Positions 46,326-56,547 of a DNA stretch of 64,000 nucleotides are shown piece after piece; positions within the stretch are counted from its first letter, which is position 1, and the number at the start of each line of letters is the position of its first letter. Position numbers and translations under genes: made by a program. This DNA comes from Limnohabitans sp. 2KL-27 (lineage in GTDB: Bacteria; Pseudomonadota; Gammaproteobacteria; Burkholderiales; Burkholderiaceae_C). The stretch is taken from assembly GCF_001269345.1 (NCBI RefSeq), contig NZ_CXOP01000002.1:620853-684852 (forward strand). The letters are read 5' to 3'. The notes under the pieces were generated by a model. The model was not told the origin of the DNA and ran no database searches. It worked only from the letters and a program-made list of their open reading frames with translations.

Positions 46326-47318
46326 ATGCAAACCAATCTGTTGAAACCCAAAGCCATCCAAGTCGAGCAATTGGCTGCCAACCGTGCAAAAGTCACGCTG
46401 GAGCCTTTCGAGCGCGGCTATGGCCACACGCTTGGCAACGCGCTGCGTCGCGTTTTGTTGTCCTCTATGGTGGGTTACTCCGCCACTGAAGTCACCATCG
46501 CTGGCGTGGTGCACGAATATTCTTCCATTGATGGTGTCCAAGAGGATGTGGTCAACATTTTGTTGAACCTCAAGGGCGTGGTGTTCAAACTCCACAACCG
46601 CGATGAAGTGACGCTGAGCTTGCGCAAGGATGGCGAAGGCGCCGTGACTGCCGCAGATATCCAGACGCCCCATGACGTGGAAATCATCAATCCTGAGCAC
46701 GTGATCGCCAATTTGTCGCACGGCGGCAAACTGGACATGCAGATCAAGGTTGAAAAAGGTCGTGGTTACGTGCCAGGCACCATGCGTCGTTTTGCTGACG
46801 AGCCCACAAAGGCCTTGGGCCGTATTGTTCTGGATGCGTCATTTTCGCCCGTCAAGCGCGTGAGCTACACCGTCGAAAGCGCCCGTGTTGAGCAGCGTAC
46901 CGATCTGGACAAACTGGTCATCGAGATTGAAACCAACGGCGCGATCACGGCAGAAGATGCAGTGCGTTCCTCGGCCAAGATCTTGGTCGAGCAATTGGCT
47001 GTTTTCGCGCAACTTGAAGGCAGCGAATTGTCTGCGTTCAATGAGCCAGCGCAGCGCGGTGGCGCAGGCAGCTTCGATCCGATTTTGTTGCGTCCCGTGG
47101 ACGAGCTCGAACTCACCGTTCGTTCGGCCAACTGCCTCAAAGCAGAAAACATTTACTACATTGGCGATTTGATCCAACGTACCGAGAATGAATTGCTCAA
47201 GACCCCTAACCTGGGTCGCAAGTCACTCAACGAAATCAAAGAAGTCCTGGCTTCCCGCGGTCTGACTTTGGGCATGAAGCTCGAAGCCTGGCCTCCAGCA
47301 GGTCTGGAAAAGCGTTAA
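46326..47318 (+). CDS. rpoA: RNA polymerase subunit alpha
   Basis: A 330-residue alpha subunit. The N-terminal assembly domain ([23 protein letters not shown] near residue 25) and the C-terminal DNA-binding domain (about 250-320, with [35 protein letters not shown]) are complete. GAGAGGAAG precedes the ATG. It sits between rpsD and rplQ as in the standard alpha operon. Confidence 0.98.
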   Translation: MQTNLLKPKAIQVEQLAANRAKVTLEPFERGYGHTLGNALRRVLLSSMVGYSATEVTIAGVVHEYSSIDGVQEDVVNILLNLKGVVFKLHNRDEVTLSLRKDGEGAVTAADIQTPHDVEIINPEHVIANLSHGGKLDMQIKVEKGRGYVPGTMRRFADEPTKALGRIVLDASFSPVKRVSYTVESARVEQRTDLDKLVIEIETNGAITAEDAVRSSAKILVEQLAVFAQLEGSELSAFNEPAQRGGAGSFDPILLRPVDELELTVRSANCLKAENIYYIGDLIQRTENELLKTPNLGRKSLNEIKEVLASRGLTLGMKLEAWPPAGLEKR

Positions 47319-47327
47319 TTCAAAGTT

Positions 47328-47342
47328 CCCGGAAATTCCGGG
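47328..47342 (+). promoter_or_regulatory. Hairpin in the rpoA-rplQ gap
   Basis: CCCGG-AAATT-CCGGG forms a five-pair GC stem ten bases after the rpoA stop. No U-tract follows, and rplQ begins 57 bases later, so it may modulate mRNA decay or limit read-through rather than terminate. Confidence 0.3.
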
Positions 47343-47398
47343 GTGTGCACGGGCAGTACCTGATACGGCTGCCTGTTTAATAAAGAAAGGTAAGCACC

Positions 47399-47785
47399 AT
47401 GCGTCACGGACACGGCCTCCGCAAATTGAACCGCACCAGCGAGCACCGCCTCGCCATGCTGCGCAACATGATGAACTCGCTCATCGAGCACGAAGTCATC
47501 AAGACCACACTCCCCAAAGCCAAAGAGCTGCGTCGCGTCATTGAGCCGATGATCACTTTGGCCAAAGAAGACAGCTTGTCCAACAAGCGTTTGGCTTTCA
47601 ACCGTCTGCGCGACCGTGACAGCGTTGTCAAGTTGTTTGCCGATCTGGGCCCACGTTTTGCCAAGCGTCCTGGTGGTTACACACGCATCCTGAAAATGGG
47701 TTTCCGCGTGGGTGACAACGCGCCGATGGCCTTGGTTGAATTGGTCGATCGTGCTGAAACTCCTGCAGCGACAGCAGCAGAGTAA
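47399..47785 (+). CDS. rplQ: Ribosomal protein bL17
   Basis: A 128-residue L17 ([21 protein letters not shown] start, [15 protein letters not shown] near the end). It lines the outer end of the peptide exit tunnel. Last protein gene of the alpha operon; an initiator tRNA with its own -10 element follows. Confidence 0.98.
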   Translation: MRHGHGLRKLNRTSEHRLAMLRNMMNSLIEHEVIKTTLPKAKELRRVIEPMITLAKEDSLSNKRLAFNRLRDRDSVVKLFADLGPRFAKRPGGYTRILKMGFRVGDNAPMALVELVDRAETPAATAAE

Positions 47786-47787
47786 GG

Positions 47788-47793
47788 TATAAT
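47788..47793 (+). promoter_or_regulatory. -10 element of the initiator tRNA gene
   Basis: A perfect TATAAT overlaps the end of rplQ, 10 bases before the mature tRNA start. No convincing -35 element was found at 16-18 bases upstream. Confidence 0.5.
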
Positions 47794-47803
47794 TCAAGCA
47801 TAC

Positions 47804-47880
<77 letters not shown>

Positions 47881-47907
47881 AGTTTCAACTGAGATTGAAT
47901 ACCCTAA

Positions 47908-47930
47908 AAACCCTCTTCGGAGGGTTTTTT
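47908..47930 (+). terminator. Rho-independent terminator after the tRNA
   Basis: AACCCTC-TTCG-GAGGGTT forms a seven-pair stem with a UUCG loop followed by TTTT. It ends the transcription of the ribosomal block and the initiator tRNA, and separates them from the convergent pncC gene. Confidence 0.9.
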
Positions 47931-47978
47931 CGTTTCTGCTTGGGCAAGCGCCTGTACAACGCTGTGAGACAAAAACAA

Positions 47979-48470
47979 TCAATGCCCTGATGTGGGCAAG
48001 CTGGGCAACCGATTGCTCAATCCCTCAAGCGCGTGCATGCAACTGGCCTGTCGCACCTGGTGTCGATCACCGGTAAACAGTTGGCACTCTGTAAAAACCC
48101 AGCCATCAATACACCAGCCAAACCACACGATGCCCACTGGTTTGGCAGCGCTGCCGCCATCAGGTCCTGCAATGCCCGTGACCGAAACAGACACCCGCGC
48201 GCGTGACCTGTACACCGCACCCAACGCCATGGCGCGAGCCACCGCCTCGCTCACTGCGCCGTGTGTCTCAATCATGGACGCTTCGACGCCCAATAAATCG
48301 GTTTTGGCCGCATTGGAATAGGTCACCAAACCACGATCAAACCAGCGACTAGAGCCGGGAAAATCGGTGCAGTGCGCTGCAATCAAGCCACCGGTACAGC
48401 TTTCTGCAGTCGACATCATCCAGCCCACGGCATTGAGTCTTGCTGCCAAGGTCATTGCAATCTCAGACAT
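47979..48470 (-). CDS. pncC: CinA/PncC-type nicotinamide-nucleotide amidase
   Basis: A 163-residue single-domain CinA C-terminal protein. The active-site region STAESCTGGLIAAHCTDFPGSS (Ser in TAESCTGG) and VSVTGIAGPDGGSAAKPVG are characteristic. It deamidates nicotinamide mononucleotide to nicotinic acid mononucleotide for NAD recycling. The ATG at 48470 overlaps the pgpA stop (ATGA), giving the operon thiL-pgpA-pncC. Confidence 0.9.
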   Translation of the reverse strand: MSEIAMTLAARLNAVGWMMSTAESCTGGLIAAHCTDFPGSSRWFDRGLVTYSNAAKTDLLGVEASMIETHGAVSEAVARAMALGAVYRSRARVSVSVTGIAGPDGGSAAKPVGIVWFGWCIDGWVFTECQLFTGDRHQVRQASCMHALEGLSNRLPSLPTSGH

Positions 48471-49009
48471 CAAAACCACCTCCACAAAGCCAGCACCAGC
48501 AGCGTACAAAAAGCGGCCACCAGATCGTCAAACAAAATGCCCAAGCCGCCCCGCCAGCCAAATCCCTTGAACAAACGATCGGCCCAAGCCACAGGGCCGG
48601 GTTTGACAGCATCAAAAAAACGGAACAACAAAAAAGCCGACAGTTGGCCTGCGAAACCTGCAGGCATGATCAAAAACAAGATCAACCACATGGCCACTAT
48701 TTCATCCCAAACGATGGCGCCGGGATCGCTCACCCCCATGTTGCTGGCCGTCAAGGTGCATGCCCACCAACCCAACAAGAAGGAAGCCGAAATCAAGGCC
48801 GCCTGTGCGGGAAGGGACCAGCTGTTTTGAATCAACAACCAAGATGCCCATCCCCACAGGCTGCCCACCGTACCCGGGGCTTTGGGCGACAAACCAGACC
48901 CAAAGCCCAATGCAATGGCATGGGCGGGATGTTGCAACATGAATGAAGCGGTAGGTCGCACGGGGTGGCGTGGCAGCCCGACAACGGGGAGATTGGAGGG
49001 CGAGGACAT
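48470..49009 (-). CDS. pgpA: Phosphatidylglycerophosphatase A
   Basis: A 179-residue membrane protein of the PgpA family, which dephosphorylates phosphatidylglycerophosphate to phosphatidylglycerol. The N-terminal GFGSGLSPKAPGTVGSLWG and the VWDEIVAMW segment (acidic metal/phosphate site), plus three or four membrane segments, are typical. The ATG at 49009 is chosen; a GTG two codons upstream overlaps the thiL stop. Confidence 0.93.
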   Translation of the reverse strand: MSSPSNLPVVGLPRHPVRPTASFMLQHPAHAIALGFGSGLSPKAPGTVGSLWGWASWLLIQNSWSLPAQAALISASFLLGWWACTLTASNMGVSDPGAIVWDEIVAMWLILFLIMPAGFAGQLSAFLLFRFFDAVKPGPVAWADRLFKGFGWRGGLGILFDDLVAAFCTLLVLALWRWF

Positions 49010-49011
49010 CT

Positions 49012-49971
49012 TCACGCGAAATGATCGAACGAGGCGAAGGTGTTGGGCAAAACACCACCATCTTCGGTCAGTAACTTCAAGCGGGGTTCAGGCGTGATGC
49101 GGCCAATGCGCGTGACAGGGATCCCACAAGCTTGACTCAAGGACAGGACCTGATGGCGTTGCTTCGGCGAGCATGTGAAGACCAGCTCGTAATCATCGCC
49201 ACCCGACAAAACGCAGCGATGCATCAAGTCTTGCGGACAAGACCAAGCTTCGCGGGTGAGCATCAAATTCTGGATCGCCGAGAGGTGAATATCAGCCCCC
49301 ACACGACTGGCTTTGAGGACGTGTCCCAGATCACCCAAGAGGCCATCGCTGATGTCGGCCATGGCATTGGCCACACCACGCAAGGAAACACCCAACGCCG
49401 TGCGTGGCTCAGGCCGCTCCATGCGAGCACGGGCCAAATCAAAGACCGATTGCGGCAGGCTGACCGTGCCACGAAATCCCTCCAGAGCCAAACGGGCATC
49501 ACCCAGGTGGCCACTCACATACAGGTCGTCACCGGCTTGCGCGCCCGAGCGCAAAATGGCCTGATGGGTAGGCACCTCGCCCATCACCGTGATGGACACA
49601 TTCAAGGGGCCTTGGGTGGTGTCGCCACCGATCAATTCACAGCCGTGAGCATCCGCCAATTCGAATAATCCGTCGGAAAAGCCTGACAACCAGCCCTCGT
49701 CCACCCGGGGCAAGGACAAGGACAACAAAAAAGCCCGTGGCGTCGCACCGCAAGCTGCCAGGTCACTCAGGTTGACGGCCAAAGACTTGTGGCCCAAATC
49801 ACGGGGGTTGACCGTCGAGAGGAAGTGTCGTCCTTCGACCAACATGTCGGCGGAAAAAGCCAACTGTTGTCCGGGGGTGGGCGTCCAAATGGCGCAGTCG
49901 TCACCAATGCCCACATCCGCGTGCCGGGCAGTACGCTTGAAAAACCGTTCGATCAGCTCAAATTCACCCAT
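49012..49971 (-). CDS. thiL: Thiamine-monophosphate kinase
   Basis: A 319-residue enzyme that phosphorylates thiamine monophosphate to the active diphosphate. The N-terminal GEFELIERFF, the metal-binding VGIGDDCAIW, SVDMLVEGRHF-like segment (SADMLVEGRHF) and GGDDYELVFT near the end are the ThiL signature. First gene of the leftward thiL-pgpA-pncC operon. Confidence 0.96.
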   Translation of the reverse strand: MGEFELIERFFKRTARHADVGIGDDCAIWTPTPGQQLAFSADMLVEGRHFLSTVNPRDLGHKSLAVNLSDLAACGATPRAFLLSLSLPRVDEGWLSGFSDGLFELADAHGCELIGGDTTQGPLNVSITVMGEVPTHQAILRSGAQAGDDLYVSGHLGDARLALEGFRGTVSLPQSVFDLARARMERPEPRTALGVSLRGVANAMADISDGLLGDLGHVLKASRVGADIHLSAIQNLMLTREAWSCPQDLMHRCVLSGGDDYELVFTCSPKQRHQVLSLSQACGIPVTRIGRITPEPRLKLLTEDGGVLPNTFASFDHFA

Positions 49972-50007
49972 AAACCAGAGCTTAACCGAGACTCAAACCA
50001 TGGGTTC

Positions 50008-50400
50008 TCAATGCAAAGTGCGACCGCCGGGCAGGCTGCTGGAGGCGTCGAGCACGAAAGTGCCAATGGGGGCATCAAATCGGTGGCCATCCTCGGCCAC
50101 GAAAAAGTAGCTGCCGTGCATGGTTCCGCTGGGCGCGCGCAATCGGCAGCCGCTGGTGTATTGAAAGGATTCGCCGGGGCGAAGCAGGGGTTGTTGACCG
50201 ACCACGCCCAGGCCCTTGACTTCCTCGGTGTGACCGCGCTCGTCCTGGATCACCCAATGGCGAGAAATCAACTGCACGGGCACCCGACCTGTGTTCGTGA
50301 CCGTGACGGTGTAGGCGAATGCAAAGACATCCTGCAAGGGATTGCTCTGGTCTGTCACGTAATGGGGCAGCACATCAATTTGAACGGTGTATGCGGACAT
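50008..50400 (-). CDS. apaG: ApaG protein
   Basis: A 130-residue immunoglobulin-like protein with the ApaG motifs [21 protein letters not shown] and [15 protein letters not shown]. It is linked to Co/Mg resistance and diadenosine-polyphosphate phenotypes in enterobacteria; biochemical role unclear. The ATG at 50400 is preferred to a GTG two codons upstream. It is divergent from rpe across only 29 bases. Confidence 0.95.
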   Translation of the reverse strand: MSAYTVQIDVLPHYVTDQSNPLQDVFAFAYTVTVTNTGRVPVQLISRHWVIQDERGHTEEVKGLGVVGQQPLLRPGESFQYTSGCRLRAPSGTMHGSYFFVAEDGHRFDAPIGTFVLDASSSLPGGRTLH

Positions 50401-50429
50401 GGCCACATGTTAACTGCGACAATTCAGGG

Positions 50430-51110
50430 ATGACGACGACCTACCGCATTGCCCCTTCCATCCTCTCGGCTGATTTCGCCCGCTTGGGCGAGGAAGTCAC
50501 AAGCGTCATTGACGCTGGTGCCGACTGGATCCACTTTGACGTGATGGACAACCATTACGTGCCCAACTTGACCTTCGGCCCCATGGTTTGCCAGGCCCTC
50601 AAGCCCCATGCCAAAACGGCATCCGGCGTGGCCGTGCCGATTGATGTGCATTTGATGATCTCACCAGTCGATGCGTTGGCAGCATCTTTTGCCGAGGCGG
50701 GTGCTGATCTCATCAGCTTTCACCCGGACGCCAGCGCCCATGTGCACCGCAGCATTCAGGCCATCAAAAGCAAAGGGGTCAAGGCAGGTCTGGTGTTCAA
50801 TCCGGCAGAACCGCTGGACGTGTTGGAATGGACCATCGACGAGATTGACCTGATCCTCATCATGAGCGTGAACCCGGGTTTTGGGGGCCAAAGCTTCATC
50901 GATTCGGCCTTGCGCAAGGTCGAGTTGGCCCGCCAGTGGATCGAGCGCAGCGGCCGTGACATTCGCTTGGAGGTGGATGGGGGCATCAAGGCCGACAACA
51001 TCCGCCGCGTGGCCGATGCAGGGGCTGACACCTTCGTGGCGGGCAGTGCCATTTTTGGCAAACCCGATTACAAAGCCGTGATCGACCAGATGCGCGTGGC
51101 CTTGTCCTGA
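50430..51110 (+). CDS. rpe: Ribulose-phosphate 3-epimerase
   Basis: A 226-residue TIM-barrel enzyme interconverting ribulose and xylulose 5-phosphates in the pentose phosphate pathway. The motifs [39 protein letters not shown]-like (IDVHLMI) and [13 protein letters not shown] are complete. It heads the rpe-gph-trp gene order. Its promoter must lie within or very near apaG, given the 29-base gap. Confidence 0.97.
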   Translation: MTTTYRIAPSILSADFARLGEEVTSVIDAGADWIHFDVMDNHYVPNLTFGPMVCQALKPHAKTASGVAVPIDVHLMISPVDALAASFAEAGADLISFHPDASAHVHRSIQAIKSKGVKAGLVFNPAEPLDVLEWTIDEIDLILIMSVNPGFGGQSFIDSALRKVELARQWIERSGRDIRLEVDGGIKADNIRRVADAGADTFVAGSAIFGKPDYKAVIDQMRVALS

Positions 51111-51126
51111 AGCGATAAACGGCACC

Positions 51127-51849
51127 ATGCAGGCTATGAAACAGATCGAGGCGGTCATTTTTGACCTGGACGGGACCCTGGTGCACACCTTGGGTGATTT
51201 TCAGGTGGCTTTGCACCGCACCATGGCCGATCTGGACTTGCCAGCAGTGTCCGACGCGCTCATCGAGCAAACCATTGGCAAAGGCTCCGAACATCTGATC
51301 CGCACCTTGCTGGCGCATCAAATCAACCGGCCTGAAGTCAAGGGAGTGGGCCAGGCTTGCCCGGCCCTGTCGGTGGACGCCCTTTTCAGCCGCGCATGGC
51401 AGCGGTACCAGCACCACTATCTGGCGATCAATGGGCAGTTTGCCGATGTCTACCCCGGCGCTCTGGAGGCGCTCGAGAGCTTGGCCGCCCAGGGCATGCC
51501 CATGGCCTGCCTGACCAACAAGCCACTGGCCTTTGCCCAGGCCTTGCTGAAAGAGAAATCACTGGCGCACTTCTTTGGCCCCGTGTTTGGTGGGGACAGT
51601 TTCGAGCGCAAAAAGCCTGACCCCTTGCCTTTGCTGAAAACCTGTGAGGCGCTGGGCACCAACGCCGCACGCACCTTGATGGTGGGCGATTCCAGCAACG
51701 ATGCCCAAGCTGCCCATGCCGCCGGCTGTCCAGTGGTGTTGGTCACGTATGGGTACAACCATGGTCAAAGGGTGCAAGACACGCCTGCCGCCGCTTGGTT
51801 GGACACGCTGGCCGACTTGCCAGAGCGGTTGAACGGCATGCACAAATGA
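51127..51849 (+). CDS. gph: Phosphoglycolate phosphatase
   Basis: A 240-residue HAD-superfamily phosphatase. Motif I is FDLDGTLV (nucleophile Asp), motif II CLTNKP, and motif IV MVGDSSND. The cap domain is between about residues 20 and 95. It removes 2-phosphoglycolate formed by DNA repair or oxygenase side reactions. It follows rpe by 16 bases. Confidence 0.92.
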   Translation: MQAMKQIEAVIFDLDGTLVHTLGDFQVALHRTMADLDLPAVSDALIEQTIGKGSEHLIRTLLAHQINRPEVKGVGQACPALSVDALFSRAWQRYQHHYLAINGQFADVYPGALEALESLAAQGMPMACLTNKPLAFAQALLKEKSLAHFFGPVFGGDSFERKKPDPLPLLKTCEALGTNAARTLMVGDSSNDAQAAHAAGCPVVLVTYGYNHGQRVQDTPAAAWLDTLADLPERLNGMHK

Positions 51850-51914
51850 TGTGCGCAAAGCTGGCTGGCGCGCTGTCCAAACCGGCAGGCCGCCTTTGCT
51901 ACACTTGACTCACC

Positions 51915-52010
51915 ATGTTCACGATCTTCATTCACGCCAGCGCAGCCTGCCTGCCGAGCCATTCCCCTGCGGAAGGCCGGGGAGCCTGGCCCTGGCGTCG
52001 GCCAGCCTGA
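51915..52010 (+). CDS. trpL: trp operon leader peptide
   Basis: A 31-residue ORF (MFTIFIHAS start) in the 283-base gap before trpE, with two Trp codons close together (Trp-Pro-Trp at 51987-51995) near its end, as expected for a trp attenuation peptide. A hairpin (CTGGC-GTCG-GCCAG, 51992-52005) overlaps the second Trp codon. No Shine-Dalgarno is visible. A TACACT -10-like sequence at 51900-51905 would place the transcription start almost at the ATG, so translation may be leaderless. Confidence 0.65.
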   Translation: MFTIFIHASAACLPSHSPAEGRGAWPWRRPA

Positions 52011-52072
52011 CCCCATCGACTGTGCGGTTTGCCCGCCACCCTCGCCCGGCTTCATAGACACCATGACCGGGC
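51976..52072 (+). promoter_or_regulatory. Predicted trp attenuator
   Basis: GCCGGG inside the leader peptide (51976-51981) can pair with CCCGGC (52045-52050). The same CCCGG segment can instead pair, as GCCCGG (52044-52049), with CCGGGC (52067-52072). These stems exclude each other, the logic of attenuation: ribosome position on the Trp codons would decide which forms. No U-tract follows the last stem, so control may act on trpE translation or on Rho rather than intrinsic termination. Confidence 0.5.
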
Positions 52073-52132
52073 ACCTGGATGAATGAAATGCACCTCGACC
52101 GAGGTCGCTGAGCGCTTTGGAGGCTCTAGCCT

Positions 52133-53632
52133 GTGATCACCGAACTTGAATTTAAAAGCCTGGCCAGCCAAGGCTACAACCGCATTCCCCTCATGTTGGA
52201 GGCCTTTGCGGACCTGGAAACCCCCCTCTCGCTTTATCTGAAGCTGGCCCACACCAAGGACAATGGCCAATACAGCTTCTTGCTCGAATCGGTGGTGGGT
52301 GGCGAACGTTTTGGGCGTTACAGCTTCATCGGCCTGCCTGCGCGCACGCTGCTGCGCGCCAGTGGGTTTGGCGCTGAGTCCAAAACCGAAGTGGTGCGCG
52401 ATGGGGTGGTGATCGAAACCGCGACGGGTAACCCACTGGATTTCATCGCGCAATACCAAACGCGTTTCAAGGTGGCTTTGCGCCCGGGCTTGCCGCGTTT
52501 TTGTGGTGGCTTGGCAGGCTATTTTGGTTATGACGCGGTGCGCTACATCGAGAAAAAACTCGAAAAATCCTGCCCCCCCGATACCTTGGGAACGCCCGAT
52601 ATCTTGTTGCTGCAGTGCGAGGAACTGGCTGTGATCGACAACTTGTCCGGCAAGCTCTACCTCATCGTCTATGCCGACCCGGCCACGCCCGAGGCCTATG
52701 TGGGCGCAAAAAAACGCCTGCGCGATCTGAAAGAGCAGCTCAAGTACTCGGTCAGCGCTCCGGTGGTCAAACCCACTCAGTCTTACCCGGCTGAACGTGA
52801 CTTTGCCAAGCCCGATTACATCGCCGCCGTCGAAAAAGCCAAGGAGCTGATCGCTGGAGGTGATTTCATGCAGGTGCAGGTCGGCCAGCGCATCAAAAAG
52901 CGCTTCACCGAAAGTCCGCTGTCCTTGTACCGGGCGTTGCGCTCGCTCAACCCCAGCCCTTACATGTATTTCTACAACTTCGGTGACTTCCATGTGGTCG
53001 GGGCCAGCCCCGAGATTTTGGTGCGCCAAGAGCAGACCACAGAGGGGGCCAAAGTCATCATCCGGCCTTTGGCGGGTACACGGCCCCGTGGCGCGACACC
53101 TGAAAAAGACAAGGCCGCCGAGCTCGAACTGATCAACGACCCCAAGGAGCGTGCCGAGCATGTGATGCTGATCGATCTGGCGCGCAACGACATTGGCCGC
53201 ATTGCCCAGACCGGATCGGTCAAGGTGACCGAGGCCTTTGTGGTCGAACGGTATAGCCACGTCATGCACATCGTGAGCAACGTCGAAGGCATTCTCAACG
53301 AAGGCATGAGCAACATGGACGTGCTCAAAGCCACCTTTCCGGCGGGCACCTTGACGGGTGCTCCCAAGGTCCACGCCATGGAGCTGATTGACCAGTTTGA
53401 ACCAGTCAAGCGCGGCATTTACGGCGGCGCCTGTGGCTATATCAGTTATGCGGGTGACATGGACGTGGCCATCGCGATCCGCACCGCCGTCATCAAGGAC
53501 CAGATGCTGTATGTGCAGGCTGCCGCCGGTGTGGTGGCCGATTCGGTGCCCGAGATGGAATGGCGTGAAACCGAGCACAAGGCACGTGCCTTGTTGCGGG
53601 CCAGCGAATTGGTGGAAGAAGGTTTGGAGTGA
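52133..53632 (+). CDS. trpE: Anthranilate synthase component I
   Basis: A 499-residue enzyme converting chorismate and ammonia to anthranilate. The N-terminal feedback site shows SFLLESV; the C-terminal catalytic part shows [19 protein letters not shown] and [16 protein letters not shown]. It starts with GTG; GGAGG lies about ten bases upstream. It is preceded by the trpL leader and followed by trpG two bases after the stop. Confidence 0.97.
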   Translation: MITELEFKSLASQGYNRIPLMLEAFADLETPLSLYLKLAHTKDNGQYSFLLESVVGGERFGRYSFIGLPARTLLRASGFGAESKTEVVRDGVVIETATGNPLDFIAQYQTRFKVALRPGLPRFCGGLAGYFGYDAVRYIEKKLEKSCPPDTLGTPDILLLQCEELAVIDNLSGKLYLIVYADPATPEAYVGAKKRLRDLKEQLKYSVSAPVVKPTQSYPAERDFAKPDYIAAVEKAKELIAGGDFMQVQVGQRIKKRFTESPLSLYRALRSLNPSPYMYFYNFGDFHVVGASPEILVRQEQTTEGAKVIIRPLAGTRPRGATPEKDKAAELELINDPKERAEHVMLIDLARNDIGRIAQTGSVKVTEAFVVERYSHVMHIVSNVEGILNEGMSNMDVLKATFPAGTLTGAPKVHAMELIDQFEPVKRGIYGGACGYISYAGDMDVAIAIRTAVIKDQMLYVQAAAGVVADSVPEMEWRETEHKARALLRASELVEEGLE

Positions 53633-53634
53633 CC

Positions 53635-54216
53635 ATGGCAAAAAAAATAAAACTCCTCATGGTCGACAACTACGATTCCTTCACCTTCAATATCGTTCAG
53701 TACTTCGGCGAACTGGGTGCGGAGGTTGAAGTCTTTCGCAACGATGAAATCACGCTCGAGGGCATTGCAGCCCGCCAGCCTGATCGTCTGGTGATCTCGC
53801 CCGGCCCCTGTTCGCCTGCCGAGGCGGGCATTTCGGTGGCGGCCATCCAGCACTTTGCAGGCCAACTGCCTATATTGGGCGTATGTCTGGGGCACCAAAG
53901 CATTGGTGCTGCTTTTGGCGGCAAGATTGTTCGAGCGCAAGCGTTGATGCATGGCAAGACCAGTGTCATCACCACCACGCAAGAAGGCGTGTTTGCGGGC
54001 TTGCCCCAGCAATTCACCGTCAACCGTTACCACTCATTGGCCATTGAGCGGGCCACTTGCCCGTCCTGCCTCAAAGTCACGGCTTGGACCGATGACGGCG
54101 AAATCATGGGCGTGCGCCACACCGAGCTGGACATCGAAGGTGTTCAGTTCCACCCCGAATCCATCCTGACCGAGCATGGCCACGCCATGCTCAAAAACTT
54201 TTTGGTGCGACCATGA
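53635..54216 (+). CDS. trpG: Anthranilate synthase component II (glutamine amidotransferase)
   Basis: A 193-residue class-I glutamine amidotransferase. The nucleophile is Cys84 in GVCLGHQS, with the His/Glu of FHPES near the C-terminus. It supplies ammonia to TrpE and may also serve aminodeoxychorismate synthase (PabA role). GGAG precedes the ATG. Its end overlaps the threonine aldolase start by four bases. Confidence 0.96.
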   Translation: MAKKIKLLMVDNYDSFTFNIVQYFGELGAEVEVFRNDEITLEGIAARQPDRLVISPGPCSPAEAGISVAAIQHFAGQLPILGVCLGHQSIGAAFGGKIVRAQALMHGKTSVITTTQEGVFAGLPQQFTVNRYHSLAIERATCPSCLKVTAWTDDGEIMGVRHTELDIEGVQFHPESILTEHGHAMLKNFLVRP

Positions 54217-55280
54217 TCGACCTGCGCAGCGACACCGTGACCCAGCCGACCGCAGCCATGCGCGAGGTCATGCTGGCTGCATCCGTCGGCGACGATGTGT
54301 TTGGCGACGACCCCACGGTCAACGCCTTGCAACAACGCATTGGGCAGATCACCGGCAAAGAAGCTGCGCTGTTCATGCCCTCGGGCACTCAAAGCAACCT
54401 GTGCGCCCTGATGGCGCACTGCGAGCGGGGTGACGAGTACATCGTCGGTCAAAACGCACACACCTACCGGTATGAAGGCGGCGGCGCGGCAGTGCTGGGC
54501 AGCATCCAGCCCCAGCCGCTGGCGCAAAACCCTTTGGGAGAAATGGCGCTGGCCGACATCGCCTCAGCCATCAAGCCCATCGATTGCCACTTTGCCCGGA
54601 CCCGTCTGCTGGCGCTGGAAAACACTTGGAACGGCCACCCCATGTCGCAGGCCTATCTGGCGCAAGCCACGGGCCTGGCCCGCCAGCACGGTTTGGCCGT
54701 GCATCTGGATGGTGCCCGCTTGTTCAATGCGGCCGTGGCGCAAGCCGAGGGCGAGCCGGTCTTGGCCAGCGTGCGGCGCATTGTGGACCACTTTGACAGT
54801 GTGTCTGTGTGCTTCAGCAAGGGCTTGGGTGCGCCCGTGGGCTCGGCCTTGTGCGGCTCGCGTGAACTGATCGACAAGGCGCTGCGTTGGCGCAAGGTGT
54901 TGGGCGGTGGTATGCGCCAGTCCGGTATTTTGGCCGCTGCGGCTTTGCATGCGCTGGAGCACCATGTGGACCGCCTGGCCGATGACCATGCCCTGGCACA
55001 GCGGTTGGCCATGGGCCTGCAAGGTGTACCCGGTCTGAGCGTGCGCTCGGCGCAAACCAACATTGTGTTTGTGGAGGTGGCCGATGGGCGTGGTCCGGCG
55101 CTGCTTGATGATTTGAAGGCCCATGGTGTGTTGGCCACGGGTTTGATCGGCCTGCGCTTTGTGACGCACCTGGGGGTAGATGCTTTAGGCATCGACCACG
55201 CCATCGACTGCATCCGGCGCCTCATGCTGAAGGCCTCTGTTGATGCCAGCTCAGGTTCAGCCCGAACAGGTGTTTACTGA
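54213..55280 (+). CDS. ltaE: Low-specificity L-threonine aldolase
   Basis: A 355-residue PLP enzyme that cleaves L-threonine or allo-threonine to glycine and acetaldehyde. [20 protein letters not shown], the His83 segment [10 protein letters not shown] and the PLP lysine Lys203 ([12 protein letters not shown]) are all present. Its ATG overlaps the trpG stop, so it is translated as part of the trp operon, where it has no obvious biosynthetic role. Confidence 0.93.
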   Translation: MIDLRSDTVTQPTAAMREVMLAASVGDDVFGDDPTVNALQQRIGQITGKEAALFMPSGTQSNLCALMAHCERGDEYIVGQNAHTYRYEGGGAAVLGSIQPQPLAQNPLGEMALADIASAIKPIDCHFARTRLLALENTWNGHPMSQAYLAQATGLARQHGLAVHLDGARLFNAAVAQAEGEPVLASVRRIVDHFDSVSVCFSKGLGAPVGSALCGSRELIDKALRWRKVLGGGMRQSGILAAAALHALEHHVDRLADDHALAQRLAMGLQGVPGLSVRSAQTNIVFVEVADGRGPALLDDLKAHGVLATGLIGLRFVTHLGVDALGIDHAIDCIRRLMLKASVDASSGSARTGVY

Positions 55281-55284
55281 CGCC

Positions 55285-55440
55285 ATGCCTGAAACTCAGC
55301 AAGTCCTGATGCTCATGCTGTCCGGTGCGCGGCGCAAACTCACGCCCGGTCCGCAGGTGGCCTACGTCGGCCACCAGTTCTGGCGTGGCGTGGTGCGGCG
55401 GGGTCTGAAGCGCGCCTTGACCGATGTGCCTTTGCACTGA
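55285..55440 (+). CDS. Small hypothetical protein (51 residues) in the trp operon
   Basis: A short ORF four bases after ltaE, ending 39 bases before trpD. It encodes 51 residues (MPETQQVLMLMLSGARRKL start, RRGLKRALTDVPLH end), basic in the second half. Third codon positions are mostly G or C, like real genes here. The binding site is weak (AGGTG about a dozen bases upstream). No family recognised. An ATG in the same frame at 55240 would overlap ltaE. Confidence 0.45.
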   Translation: MPETQQVLMLMLSGARRKLTPGPQVAYVGHQFWRGVVRRGLKRALTDVPLH

Positions 55441-55479
55441 ATTATTCAACGTATCCCTTTATCCGAGAGGAAACTCACC

Positions 55480-56508
55480 ATGCCCATCACCCCTCAGGAA
55501 GCGCTGCAACGCACCATCGAGCACCGCGAGATATTTCATGACGAGATGCTCAAAATCATGCGCATGATCATGAATGGCGAACTCTCGCCTGTCATGACAG
55601 CGGCGCTCATCACAGGTTTGCGCGTGAAAAAGGAAACCATTGGTGAGATCACGGCCGCCGCCCAAGTGATGCGCGAGTTTTCGACCAAAGTGCATGTGGC
55701 CGACCCCACTCATCTGGTGGACATCGTGGGTACGGGGGGCGATGGGGCCCACACTTTCAATATCTCGACTTGCGCCATGTTTGTGGCCGCTGCAGCGGGG
55801 GCGAAAACCGCCAAACATGGCGGGCGCAGCGTCAGCAGCAAATCGGGCAGTGCCGATGTGGTCGAAGCCCTGGGCGGCAACATCCACCTGCCTCCTGAGC
55901 AGATAGCCCGTTCGATCGAAGAAGTGGGTATCGGCTTCATGTTTGCACCCAACCACCACCCGGCCATGAAAAACGTAGCACCGGTGCGCAAGGAGCTGGG
56001 TGTGCGCACGATTTTCAACATCCTCGGGCCCTTGACCAACCCGGCCAGCGCGCCCAACATATTGATGGGTGTGTTCCACTCTGACCTGGTGGGGATTCAG
56101 GTTCGCGCTCTGCAACGCTTGGGTGCCGAGCATGCGGTGGTGGTGTACGGGCGCGATGGCATGGACGAGATCAGCCTGGGCGCGGCCACCTTGGTGGGCG
56201 AGCTGAAAAACGGGCAGATCACAGAATACGAAATCCACCCGGAAGACTTTGGTCTGACCATGGCCAGCAACCGGGCCCTGAAAGTGGACACCCCCGAGCA
56301 GTCCATGGCCATGTTGCGTGGCGTACTGGACAATGAGCCCGGCGCGGCGCGAGACATCGTCATGATCAATGCGGGCGCTGCCTTGTATGCCGCCAACGTG
56401 GCCAGCAGCATCGCCGATGGCCTGGCGCGTGCACGTGTAGCCATTGAGTCTGGTGCGGCCAAAGCCAAGCTGGCCCAGTTTGTGGCCTTTGGTCAGAAGG
56501 CGGCTTGA
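55480..56508 (+). CDS. trpD: Anthranilate phosphoribosyltransferase
   Basis: A 342-residue enzyme that joins anthranilate to phosphoribosyl pyrophosphate. The phosphoribosyl-binding [14 protein letters not shown] near residue 84, [16 protein letters not shown] and [10 protein letters not shown] motifs are intact. GAGAGGAAA precedes the ATG. It is third of the recognised trp enzymes, after the ltaE insertion. Confidence 0.97.
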   Translation: MPITPQEALQRTIEHREIFHDEMLKIMRMIMNGELSPVMTAALITGLRVKKETIGEITAAAQVMREFSTKVHVADPTHLVDIVGTGGDGAHTFNISTCAMFVAAAAGAKTAKHGGRSVSSKSGSADVVEALGGNIHLPPEQIARSIEEVGIGFMFAPNHHPAMKNVAPVRKELGVRTIFNILGPLTNPASAPNILMGVFHSDLVGIQVRALQRLGAEHAVVVYGRDGMDEISLGAATLVGELKNGQITEYEIHPEDFGLTMASNRALKVDTPEQSMAMLRGVLDNEPGAARDIVMINAGAALYAANVASSIADGLARARVAIESGAAKAKLAQFVAFGQKAA

Positions 56509-56547
56509 GCCATGTGGTGAGGCGAGGGCGCCTGGATCGCTTTGGGC

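Noticed and set aside
52052..53641. A 529-codon minus-strand open frame over trpE
   Set aside because: Shadow of trpE; His-rich composition, no start context or motif.
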